Notes: generated by a model not told the origin, from the letters alone. Positions 14,838 through 23,884 are shown, numbered from the stretch's first letter. The stretch is 23,932 nucleotides of DNA from 39-52-133 sp041488395 (GCA_041488395.1 JBGPPE010000032.1:1-23932), one strand, 5' to 3'. Numbers and translations: made by a program.

Positions 14838-15740
14838 ATGAACTCATCTAAACAGACAACCCGGCTGGCCATCCTGTTCGCCGATATCTCGGTGAACAGC
14901 GTGCTGTACGAGAAGGTCGGCGACGAGCTGACACGGCGCCTGGTCAAAAACTGCCTCGACCTGATGAAGCAGGAGGTGGAGCGCTTTCAGGGCAAGCTGG
15001 TGCAGACCATCGTGAATGAAATCCTGTGTTCCTTTGCCACGCCGGCAGAGGCCATGCAGGCTGCCTGCGCCATGCAGAATGCGGTGCAGCATGCGCAGCT
15101 GGGCGGCGACTACCCGCTGCACATCCGCATCGGCATCCACTACGGCGAAGTGAACCTCAACGGCGATGAAATCAGCGGCGAGGCGGTCAACATGGCGGCG
15201 CGCGTCACCGCCATGACGCGCGCGCGCCAGATCATGACGACACGGCACCTGGCCGAAGCGCTGCCGGAGAATTTGCGCCGCAAGGTGCGCCAGGTAAAGC
15301 GCGCCAAGACGCACAACAGGAAGGACACCTTCGACGTTTTCCTGGTCACCTGGGAATTTGAGGACACTACCATCAGCCGCGTCGGCCTGCCAAAATTTCG
15401 TGAGCCCCGCGAAGCGCGCAACGAGCTGTTGCTGCGTTACCGCGACCAGCTGGTGGTGGTGAGCGAGCAGCGCAAGAGCGTGGTACTGGGGCGCGGCGAC
15501 AGCTGCGACCTGATCATCCAGAACACCCACGCCTCGCGCCAGCACGCCCGCATCGAGTTCTATTTCAACAAATTCGTGCTGGTCGATTACAGTGCCAACG
15601 GCACTTACATCCGCTTCAGCGACAAGCGCATATCACAACTGCTGCACAGCGAAATCACCCTGCACGGTTCCGGCACCATCAGCCTGGGCCAGCCTTATTC
15701 GGAAAACCCCGTCGAGCTGATCGAATTCATTCTTCAATAA
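14838..15740 (+). CDS. FHA-domain protein with a degenerate class III cyclase domain
   Basis: A 300-residue paralogue of the protein at 13394-14308, sharing blocks such as AILFADIS, AVNMAARVTA, ASRQHA, NGTYIRF and ISLGQ. The cyclase domain is damaged at catalytic positions. The substrate lysine is Q56 and the second metal aspartate is N60 (GKLVQTIVNEI, against GKLVKTLGDEI in the neighbour); the second purine-selecting position is E111. The first metal residue D16 and N118/R122 remain. The GST after the first aspartate is replaced by VNS. The FHA part is intact (LGR 217-219, SRQH 233-236, NG 254-255). It is therefore probably a pseudo-cyclase acting as a binding or regulatory partner, possibly in a heterodimer. 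Residue losses are seen; the role is inference. Confidence 0.87.
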   Translation: MNSSKQTTRLAILFADISVNSVLYEKVGDELTRRLVKNCLDLMKQEVERFQGKLVQTIVNEILCSFATPAEAMQAACAMQNAVQHAQLGGDYPLHIRIGIHYGEVNLNGDEISGEAVNMAARVTAMTRARQIMTTRHLAEALPENLRRKVRQVKRAKTHNRKDTFDVFLVTWEFEDTTISRVGLPKFREPREARNELLLRYRDQLVVVSEQRKSVVLGRGDSCDLIIQNTHASRQHARIEFYFNKFVLVDYSANGTYIRFSDKRISQLLHSEITLHGSGTISLGQPYSENPVELIEFILQ

Positions 15741-15761
15741 CGTCATAAAGCCTATCAACAC

Positions 15762-16475
15762 ATGCGCATCCCCATCCTGATGTACCACAATATCGGCACA
15801 CCGCCTGAAGGTGCACGCCTGCGCGGCCTGTATGTGCGCAGCAAGTCGTTTGCGCGGCAGATGCGCTTGTTGCGTTGGCTGGGTTTCCAGGGACTGTCCA
15901 TGTCGGCTGCGATGCCCTATCTGCGCGGCGAAAAGCAGGGCAGGGTAGCGGTGATCACCCTTGATGACGGTTATCTGGATACCTTTGATAACGCCTTGCC
16001 CGCCCTGCGCGCCAACGGCTTCAGCGCCACCTGCTACTTTGTCAGCGACCGCCTCGGGCAGAGTAACGACTGGGATGCCGCCACGCTCAAGGTGAGCAAG
16101 CCGCTGATGAGCACAGCACAGATGCGTGAGTGGCATGCCGCCGGCATGGAGGTTGGCGCCCACTCGCGCACCCATCCGCGCCTGACCGGCTGCAGCGATG
16201 AACAATTGCAGGCCGAGCTGGCCGGCAGCAAGGCCGAACTGGAGGCGCACATCGGTGCGCCGGTGACGCAGTTCTGCTATCCCTATGGCGACTATGATGC
16301 GCGCGTGGCCCAGGCCGCGCGCCAGGCCGGCTACGAGGCGGCTACCGTTACCGGACGCGGGCGCGCCCGTCCCGGCGACGACCTGATGCAGCTGCGCCGT
16401 GTGCTGGTTACCGGCAGCAACATGCTGCACCTGTTTGCCCTCAAGGTGCTCACCAACTACGAGGACGGACGCTGA
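15762..16475 (+). CDS. NodB-type polysaccharide deacetylase
   Basis: A 237-residue carbohydrate esterase family 4 protein. VAVITLDDGYLDTF at 62-75 carries the catalytic base D68 and metal-binding D69. VGAHSRTHPRL provides the metal histidines H134 and H138, and FCYPYGDYD is the third active-site motif. IPILMYHNIG at the start is common in this family. No clear signal peptide is visible, so it may act in the cytoplasm or need another route. A GT4 glycosyltransferase follows with a one-base overlap (TGATG), which suggests both work on one amino-sugar polymer or glycolipid. The substrate is not identifiable. Confidence 0.9.
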   Translation: MRIPILMYHNIGTPPEGARLRGLYVRSKSFARQMRLLRWLGFQGLSMSAAMPYLRGEKQGRVAVITLDDGYLDTFDNALPALRANGFSATCYFVSDRLGQSNDWDAATLKVSKPLMSTAQMREWHAAGMEVGAHSRTHPRLTGCSDEQLQAELAGSKAELEAHIGAPVTQFCYPYGDYDARVAQAARQAGYEAATVTGRGRARPGDDLMQLRRVLVTGSNMLHLFALKVLTNYEDGR

Positions 16476-17551
16476 TGCGCTTGCTGTTTGTCGGAACCAA
16501 TCGCGGCGGCGGCGGCACCGAAAGCCACTTCATCACTCTGGCGCGTTCGTTGCGCGAGGCCGGTCATGAGGTCGCCGCCGTGGTCTACCCAGGCGCCCCC
16601 ATCCATCAGGGCTTGCAGGGCAGCGGCGTGCAGCTGATCGACGGCGTGTTCCGCAACGCCTTCGACCCGCGCGGCTTCAGCACCGTGTGGCGCACCTGCA
16701 GCACCTTCCAGCCGGACTGGATCGTCGGCAGCTTCAGCAAGGAGTACTGGCCGCTGGCCCTGCTGGCGCGAATGCGCGGCATCAGGCTGGCGCTGTTCAA
16801 GCACATGGACTTCCCCATGCGCCCCGCCACCAACTACTTCATACCGCGCCTGGCCACGCGCTTCATCGTGATCTCGGAGTTCATGCGGCAACGCTTCATC
16901 GAGCGCGGCATCCCGCCCGCGCGTCTGCAGATCCTCTACAACCCGCTCGATCTCGGCCACTTTCATGCCGAGCCCGAGCTGCGCCGCAGCAGCCGTGACG
17001 CGCTGGGTTACGGCGACGAGAACGTCGTGCTCGGTTTTGTCGGTGCCCTGCACCCCGACAAGGGCATCCTGCAGCTGGCTGAATCGCTCAACCAGGCCAT
17101 GGCGCACATGCATAACCTCAGGGCAGTGTGGATAGGCGATGGTCCCGGTGCCGCACAACTGGATGCACTCATCCAGAACGGCGGCCACCCCCTGCGTCAC
17201 ACACGCAAGCCGTGGACACCCGACGTGCGCCCCTACTATGCTGCAATGGACATGCTGGCGATGTGCTCGGTGGGTGGTGAGACCTTCGGCCGGGTGTCTG
17301 TAGAAGCACAGGCCTGCGGTGTGCCAGTGCTGTGCAGCAACAATGGCGGCATCCCGGAAACCATAGTGCCCGGTGTCACCGGCCTGCTGCTTCCGCCCGG
17401 CGATGTCGCCGCCTGGCGTGATGCCATCCTGGAACTGGCCGCCAACCCGCTGCTGCGTACGCAGATGATTACCTCAGGGCGTTACTGGGTTGAGCACAAT
17501 TTCAGCGCACCGGTGATTGCGCGTCAGTTTGTGGAGTTACTGGAGAAATAG
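16475..17551 (+). CDS. GT4-family glycosyltransferase
   Basis: A 358-residue GT-B retaining glycosyltransferase. The N-terminal Rossmann half begins LLFVGTNRGGGGTESHFITLARSL, the glycine-rich acceptor-side loop. The C-terminal half starts near 183 (VVLGFVGALHPDKGILQL) and carries the EX7E nucleotide-sugar motif at E269 and E277 in GETFGRVSVEAQACGVPVLC, then NNGGIPETI and GVTGLLLPPGD. It probably acts at the cytoplasmic face of the inner membrane. It is translationally coupled to the deacetylase and is the last gene of the long plus-strand run that starts at amgK. The donor sugar and product are unknown; it could serve LPS core, exopolysaccharide or another glycan. Confidence 0.9.
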   Translation: MRLLFVGTNRGGGGTESHFITLARSLREAGHEVAAVVYPGAPIHQGLQGSGVQLIDGVFRNAFDPRGFSTVWRTCSTFQPDWIVGSFSKEYWPLALLARMRGIRLALFKHMDFPMRPATNYFIPRLATRFIVISEFMRQRFIERGIPPARLQILYNPLDLGHFHAEPELRRSSRDALGYGDENVVLGFVGALHPDKGILQLAESLNQAMAHMHNLRAVWIGDGPGAAQLDALIQNGGHPLRHTRKPWTPDVRPYYAAMDMLAMCSVGGETFGRVSVEAQACGVPVLCSNNGGIPETIVPGVTGLLLPPGDVAAWRDAILELAANPLLRTQMITSGRYWVEHNFSAPVIARQFVELLEK

Positions 17552-17689
17552 CCATAACTAGAAACGAATCCAAATCTCGGGGCTGCCCTTACAAACGACA
17601 TCTGTGGTGGAGTCACGTTTGGCTGATAGGCTTCAACTTGTAATGGTCGCATGGCTTGCGTTGTACATTTATATTTATAGAGGTGTGAT
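17552..17689 (+). promoter_or_regulatory. Gap before the CZB gene with an AT-rich promoter-like end
   Basis: 138 bases with no coding support. The last 30 bases are markedly AT-rich (ACATTTATATTTATAG, about 17665-17680), followed by the Shine-Dalgarno GAGG 6 bases before the CZB start. TTGCGT (about 17658) or TTGTAA (about 17638) could be -35 boxes, but neither gives an ideal spacing to a TATAAT-like hexamer. The gap separates the CZB gene from the operon upstream, and an independent promoter is likely. No convincing terminator for the glycosyltransferase gene is visible. Confidence 0.35.
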
Positions 17690-18124
17690 ATGTTAAAAAA
17701 GATGCTGTCAGTATTTGGCCTGACTCAGGTTCAACGCGAAGAAATTCGCCATGAAATTGATTTGTTCGAGGCAATAACTGCGCATGCCAATTGGAAAAAA
17801 CGCCTTATAGATTATATTGAGGGCAACTCCAGCGAAGATTTACAACCGCACAATATCTGTGTGGATAACCGGTGCGTGCTCGGAACATGGATACACGGAA
17901 ACGGCAAGGCACGGTTTGGGGACTATCTGCTGTTCCAGCAGCTAGTCGAAGAGCATGCAAAATTCCACTTTTACGCCTCCAAAGTGGTCGAGGCGCATCA
18001 GGCAGGCGATGACGCGTTGGCGCATAAACTCCTGAATGAGAATTTCATTGGCCAATCAAGAAAAACCGTGAATTGTCTGGCCAAGTTAAACGCGGAAATC
18101 GATGGGCAACAATCAGCCGCCTGA
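17690..18124 (+). CDS. Stand-alone CZB (chemoreceptor zinc-binding) domain protein
   Basis: A 144-residue soluble protein that is almost entirely a CZB domain. The zinc ligands fit the known 3His/1Cys pattern: H32 (AHANWKKRL), C62 (CVLGTWIHGNG), and H89 and H93 (EEHAKFHFYASKVV). In known proteins this domain sits at the end of chemoreceptors or diguanylate cyclases and senses zinc or hypochlorous acid. Here it has no receptor, cyclase or membrane part, so it would act in trans or as a zinc-responsive binding protein. Its codons are more AT-rich than the operon upstream, suggesting a separate history. It ends 4 bases from the convergent mpl stop. Confidence 0.87.
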   Translation: MLKKMLSVFGLTQVQREEIRHEIDLFEAITAHANWKKRLIDYIEGNSSEDLQPHNICVDNRCVLGTWIHGNGKARFGDYLLFQQLVEEHAKFHFYASKVVEAHQAGDDALAHKLLNENFIGQSRKTVNCLAKLNAEIDGQQSAA

Positions 18125-18128
18125 GTGT

Positions 18129-19496
18129 CTATAGGCGTTTCAGCAGCTTGGCGTGGATGCCGCCAAAGCCGCCGTTGCTCATCACCAGTATCTGGTCGCC
18201 TGCTTTTGCCGCCGCAGTAATCTCAGCAATCAACTCTTCCAGATCATCTTTCACCACCGCCTTTGCGCCCATGGGAGCCAGCGCCCCGCGTGCGTCCCAG
18301 CCGAGGTTGCCGGCATAGCAGAACACCTGGTCGGCATCCTTGAGGCTGCCGGGCAGGGCGTCTTTCATCACGCCCAGCTTCATGGTGTTGGAGCGCGGCT
18401 CCAGCACGGCGAGGATGCGCGCCTTGCCCACTTTTTTACGTAAGCCTTCAATCGTGGTGGCGATGGCGGTGGGGTGGTGGGCGAAGTCATCGTAGACGGT
18501 GATGTTGTTGACGGTGCCGCGCACTTCCATGCGCCGCTTCACGTTCTTGAACTCGGCCAGGGCTGCCAGGCCCTGCGCCACCGGCACGCCGGCATGGCGT
18601 GCGGCTGAGAGGGCGGCCAGCGCGTTCATGCGGTTGTGTTCGCCCATCAAGTCCCAGCGCAGGGTGCCTTGTGTCTGGCCATTGAGGGTGACCACATCGT
18701 TGTCGTCGATCTGCCAGCCAGTTGCCCTCTCCCCTAGCCCCTCTCCCGCTTGCGGGAGAGGGGAACCGAAGAAGTCCACCGGCGTCCAGCTGCCTCGTTC
18801 AAGCACGCGCTGCAGCGACTCCTCGCGCCCGTTGCACACCACCAGGCCGTTGCCCGGCACGGTGCGCACCAGGTGATGGAACTGCGTCTCGATGGCGGCG
18901 AGGTCGGGGAAGATGTCGGCGTGGTCGAATTCGAGGTTGTTGAGGATGGCGGTGCGCGGGTGGTAGTGCACAAACTTGGAACGCTTGTCGAAGAAGGCGG
19001 TGTCGTATTCGTCCGCCTCGATCACGAAAAAGGGCGACTCGGTAATGCGCGCCGAGATGCCGAAGTTTTCCGGCACGCCGCCGATCAGGAAGCCGGGGTT
19101 GAGCTGCGCGTATTCCAGTATCCACGCCAGCATGGAAGTGGTGGTGGTCTTGCCATGAGTGCCGGCCACGCCCAGCACCCAACGATCACGCAGCAGCGTA
19201 TCCGCCAGCCATTGCGGGCCGGAGACGTAGGGCAGGTTGCGGTTGAGGATTTCTTCCATCAGCGGATTGCCGCGCGACACCACGTTGCCGATGACGAACA
19301 CGTCCGGCTTGAGTTCTAGCTGCTCCACACCGAAACCTTCGATCAGCTCGATGCCCTGTGCTTCGAGCTGGGTGCTCATCGGCGGGTAGACGTTGGCATC
19401 GCAGCCGGTGACACGGTAACCGGCCTGCTTGGCGATGGCGGCGATGCCGCCCATGAAGGTGCCGCAGATGCCGAGGATGTGGATGTGCTTTTGCAT
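18129..19496 (-). CDS. mpl: UDP-MurNAc:L-Ala-gamma-D-Glu-meso-DAP ligase (murein peptide ligase)
   Basis: Mpl attaches recycled tripeptide directly to UDP-MurNAc, returning murein peptide to the precursor pool. The protein from the ATG at 19496 (AGGA 8 bases upstream) has 455 residues. It shows HILGICGTFMGGIAAIA at 6-22, the ATP loop GVAGTHGKTTTTSML at 109-123, VIEADEYDTAFFDKRSKFVHY, NNLEFDHADIF, GEHNRMNALAAL, and YDDFAHHPTAI, typical of Mpl rather than MurC. Residues about 245-258 (SPLPQAGEGLGERA) are a low-similarity insert made by a palindromic repeat at 18725-18766. The insert is in frame and the rest of the protein is intact. With AmgK/MurU it gives this genome two murein-recycling inputs. 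Confidence 0.95.
   Translation of the reverse strand: MQKHIHILGICGTFMGGIAAIAKQAGYRVTGCDANVYPPMSTQLEAQGIELIEGFGVEQLELKPDVFVIGNVVSRGNPLMEEILNRNLPYVSGPQWLADTLLRDRWVLGVAGTHGKTTTTSMLAWILEYAQLNPGFLIGGVPENFGISARITESPFFVIEADEYDTAFFDKRSKFVHYHPRTAILNNLEFDHADIFPDLAAIETQFHHLVRTVPGNGLVVCNGREESLQRVLERGSWTPVDFFGSPLPQAGEGLGERATGWQIDDNDVVTLNGQTQGTLRWDLMGEHNRMNALAALSAARHAGVPVAQGLAALAEFKNVKRRMEVRGTVNNITVYDDFAHHPTAIATTIEGLRKKVGKARILAVLEPRSNTMKLGVMKDALPGSLKDADQVFCYAGNLGWDARGALAPMGAKAVVKDDLEELIAEITAAAKAGDQILVMSNGGFGGIHAKLLKRL
18725..18766 (-). repeat. Palindromic REP-like repeat inside the mpl coding sequence
   Basis: CCCCTCTCCCGC at 18738-18749 is the exact reverse complement of GCGGGAGAGGGG at 18752-18763, with a 2-base spacer. 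A further CCCTCTCCCC sits at 18725-18734. On the mpl strand it is read in frame as SPLPQAGEGLGERA. A degenerate relative lies at 10159-10193. Such CTCTCCCGC/GCGGGAGAG palindromes are scattered in many proteobacterial genomes, usually between genes; here one is translated. Confidence 0.8.
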
Positions 19497-19520
19497 GTCG
19501 TGAGTCCTAATAAAACAACT

Positions 19521-19687
19521 CACCACAGAGACACATAACCAGCGACTTGGCTGGCGCTTTTGCCAGCCTTAGTCGAATGGCTAGTAGTTTCATCAGAGAC
19601 CCAGAGGAAGACCAACCCAATAATTCGTTCCTTGAAAATTGGAAAATGAATTGATTAGATTTTGTTTTTCTCTGTGTCTCTGTGGTG
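19521..19687. mobile_element. MITE-like element bounded by 15-bp perfect inverted repeats
   Basis: CACCACAGAGACACA at 19521-19535 is exactly repeated in inverted orientation as TGTGTCTCTGTGGTG at 19673-19687, enclosing 137 bases with no open frame. Inside, CGACT..GGCTGGC (19543-19555) pairs with GCCAGCC..AGTCG (19562-19575), a 12-bp stem with a small bulge. The element fills the gap between mpl and the DUF486 gene. No clear target duplication is seen at the ends, and no transposase is present. It could be a non-autonomous element or a dispersed structured repeat. Composition is more AT-rich than the neighbours. Confidence 0.5.
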
Positions 19688-19703
19688 CAAAGGTTTTAAC
19701 GCT

Positions 19704-20057
19704 TCAAGTTCTAAAAATAAAATACACCGCGCCCATCAGGCACAGCCCCGCATACAGATAATCCATCTTCAGCGGCTGGTTCATGTAGATCACCGCGAAT
19801 GGCACAAATACCGTCAGCGTGATCACTTCCTGCAAGATCTTCAGCTGGCCGAGGCTGAGCTCGGTGTAGCCGATGCGATTGGCCGGCACCTGCAGCAGGT
19901 ACTCAAACAGCGCGATGCCCCAGCTCACCAGCGCGGCAATGTACCAGGGCGAAGTCGCCAGATTTTTCAGGTGACCATACCAGGCGAAGGTCATAAAGAG
20001 GTTGGACACGGCCAGCATCAGCGCCGTGACCAGTAGCGGGTTTGAAATCAATCCCAT
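19704..20057 (-). CDS. DUF486 / DMT-like small membrane protein
   Basis: A 117-residue integral inner-membrane protein with about four hydrophobic segments (roughly residues 7-27, 36-56, 74-92 and 98-115). It matches the DUF486 (COG3169) family: NPLLVTALMLAVSNLFMTFAWYGHLK at the start, then WYIAALVSWGIALFEYLLQVPANRIGY, LSLGQLKILQEVITL, VFVPFAVIYMNQPLKMDYLYAGLCLMGAVYFIF. The family is related to small multidrug-resistance-like transporters but has no established substrate. It follows the FKBP gene after 19 bases and the MITE-like element lies downstream. Complete; function unknown. Confidence 0.88.
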   Translation of the reverse strand: MGLISNPLLVTALMLAVSNLFMTFAWYGHLKNLATSPWYIAALVSWGIALFEYLLQVPANRIGYTELSLGQLKILQEVITLTVFVPFAVIYMNQPLKMDYLYAGLCLMGAVYFIFRT

Positions 20058-20076
20058 CGCGTTTTTTCAGTAATGC

Positions 20077-20553
20077 CTAATTCACGCCAAGAAGTTCAAC
20101 GTCGAATACCAGTGTCGCATTCGGCGGAATCACGCCGCCTGCACCGCGCGCGCCGTAGCCCAGCTCTGGCGGGATAACCAGCGTGCGCTGCCCACCCACC
20201 TTCATGCCCGCCACGCCCTGATCCCAGCCCTTGATCACGCGCCCCGCACCCAGCGGAAACTGGAACGGCGTGCCGCGATCACGCGAGCTGTCGAACTTCA
20301 TGCCTTTGTGCCCGGGGGCCGCTGCGTCGTACAGCCAGCCGGTGTAATGTACGTTCACATTGTGTCCCGCTACCGCTTCCGCGCCGGCACCCAACTTGGT
20401 ATCGGTCTTGACTAGTTCAGCAACGTTACTGACCACTGCTGGTGGCGTGGTTTGTGGGGACGTTTGTGTAGTGGCTTGTTGGCTGCAAGCCGAGAGAGCA
20501 AAAATGCTCGACGATAACAACATCGCCGATGCTAATAAGGATGTCTGTTTCAT
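20077..20553 (-). CDS. FKBP-type peptidyl-prolyl isomerase lipoprotein
   Basis: A 158-residue protein with a lipoprotein signal (residues 1-22, lipobox LSAC with C23), a Thr/Gln/Pro linker to about 45, and one FKBP domain. The active-site segments are VNVHYTGWLYD, MKFDSSRDRGTPFQFPLG, VIKGWDQGVAGMKVGGQRTLVIPPELGYGARG and GGVIPPNATLVFDVELL, all conserved. It would be anchored to a membrane, acting on folding in the periplasm. AAGGAA lies upstream of the ATG. It lies between the exported TPR-like protein and DUF486, all on the same strand. Specific clients cannot be inferred. Confidence 0.92.
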   Translation of the reverse strand: MKQTSLLASAMLLSSSIFALSACSQQATTQTSPQTTPPAVVSNVAELVKTDTKLGAGAEAVAGHNVNVHYTGWLYDAAAPGHKGMKFDSSRDRGTPFQFPLGAGRVIKGWDQGVAGMKVGGQRTLVIPPELGYGARGAGGVIPPNATLVFDVELLGVN

Positions 20554-20618
20554 TTTGTGTTCCTTGCAGTTGAGGGCGCAATGGCTTGAGCGTATTGCGC
20601 CGCGTGGATAGTATTCGT

Positions 20619-21626
20619 CTACTTTGCGCTGCTTTCCTGCTCCTGGAGATTAGCCACGGGGCGCTGTTCCTGCGGTGTCTGGACTGCCACCTGCGGCACT
20701 GGTGCTGGTGTTGCTGGCGCTGCTGCTGGCGTTACTGGCGACAGCGATTGGTAGGTCAGCTCCAGCTTTATCCGATCACGCTCTTTTACCGCCCCGGCAT
20801 TTTCCGGATTGAGTCTTACAGCGTCATCGAGCAGCGACTTTGCACTTTGGAAATCCTTGGCTTTTACCTTGAATGCCGCGAGCTGACAAACAGTGTCTGA
20901 CGCTTCCTTGCGCTTGCCCATTTTGCGATAAATTCCGGACATCTCGGTCAAGACATCCTCTCGCCCATCTTTGACCTTGGCGAGCAGAGTGACATAGATA
21001 TCGTCCTCGAGAAAGCCGGCGGGTGGAGTAACAGCAGCTTTGTAATTAGACAGGGTATAAAGCTTTGGATAGTCGCCGTTTGCAAAATCAGTGCGTGGCT
21101 TGTAGCCCATAAGCATATTGCCGGAGTATTCGGGAGCGCGAACTTTCATTTCCGGCTTTTGCGCCTTGATCCAGTCCACCAGAGAGCGAGCATCACGTTG
21201 CAGCTCAGGGGAGTTCTTTGGCAACAATTTCATATGCACCAGCCATGCCGCCAGAAGATGCGGGCTCTTGTCATGGGCATTGATGAGTACCAGCCAATAG
21301 TCTGGCTCCGAGGAACCAACTTTTGACACACTGATCGACCTGACCAGCATGTAATACAAAAACGAATCCATGTATTTACTCTGCTTCAAGGCAGGTATGG
21401 CTGCTATCCGTTTTGCCTCTTCATAAACCTCAGCATCCTTCTTGGTCTTCTCGGTCAGATCGAGCACGTCCAGAAATTTTTTGTCTATGGCCGCGTCGTC
21501 CTTGTAATCCGGTGCAACCTGCTCCAGGCGCTTTACATTCTTGACGAGATTCCAGTCTCCCGCATATGCAATGCTTGCCGCTGACATCAACAACACAGTA
21601 AGTAACGTGATCGATCCTTTGTTCAT
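20619..21626 (-). CDS. Exported TPR-like protein of unknown function
   Basis: The start at 21626 is chosen because GGAG lies 7 bases upstream and a clean signal peptide follows (residues 1-22, SIAYA-GDW); an in-frame ATG at 21650 would add eight non-signal residues. The mature protein is mainly helical and charged. Residues about 225-295 look like one or two TPR units (VLTEMSGIYRKMGKRKEASD, AKDFQSAKSLLDDAVRLNPENAGA). The last 40 residues are Ala/Pro/Gln-rich and probably disordered. I do not recognise the family; the central DYWLVLINAHDKSPHLLAAW stretch is a possible search seed. A periplasmic location and a scaffold or binding role are inference. It lies between metH and the FKBP gene. Confidence 0.75.
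   Translation of the reverse strand: MNKGSITLLTVLLMSAASIAYAGDWNLVKNVKRLEQVAPDYKDDAAIDKKFLDVLDLTEKTKKDAEVYEEAKRIAAIPALKQSKYMDSFLYYMLVRSISVSKVGSSEPDYWLVLINAHDKSPHLLAAWLVHMKLLPKNSPELQRDARSLVDWIKAQKPEMKVRAPEYSGNMLMGYKPRTDFANGDYPKLYTLSNYKAAVTPPAGFLEDDIYVTLLAKVKDGREDVLTEMSGIYRKMGKRKEASDTVCQLAAFKVKAKDFQSAKSLLDDAVRLNPENAGAVKERDRIKLELTYQSLSPVTPAAAPATPAPVPQVAVQTPQEQRPVANLQEQESSAK
20692..20750 (-). repeat. GCTGGC/GCTGGT-type low-complexity tract
   Basis: Short repeats of GCTGGT, GCTGGC and GCTGCT encode the Pro/Ala-rich tail of the exported TPR-like protein (VTPAAAPATPAPVP on the coding strand). The tract keeps the reading frame. It could vary in length between strains. Confidence 0.5.
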
Positions 21627-21706
21627 GGCACACTCCACATTAAATGACATTTAGCTCCACTCCTCGCGCAGCTTCCGGTTTTTACATCGACGACAATTCT
21701 ACTACG

Positions 21707-23880
<2,174 letters not shown>

Positions 23881-23884
<4 letters not shown>

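Noticed and set aside
13394..15740. Recognised cyclic-nucleotide anti-phage system such as CBASS or Pycsar
   Set aside because: CBASS uses cGAS/DncV-like nucleotidyltransferases, not class III cyclases. Pycsar does use class III-type cyclases but pairs them with a cyclic-nucleotide-binding effector; neither an effector nor a defence context is present here, and FHA domains and a retropepsin are not parts of those systems.
17590..17625. CAAACG...CGTTTG inverted repeat before the CZB gene as an operator
   Set aside because: Only 6 bp with a long interior; expected often by chance, and no matching second site.
19521..19687. CRISPR-like repeat pair
   Set aside because: The two copies are inverted, not direct, with one 137-base interval and no spacer periodicity.
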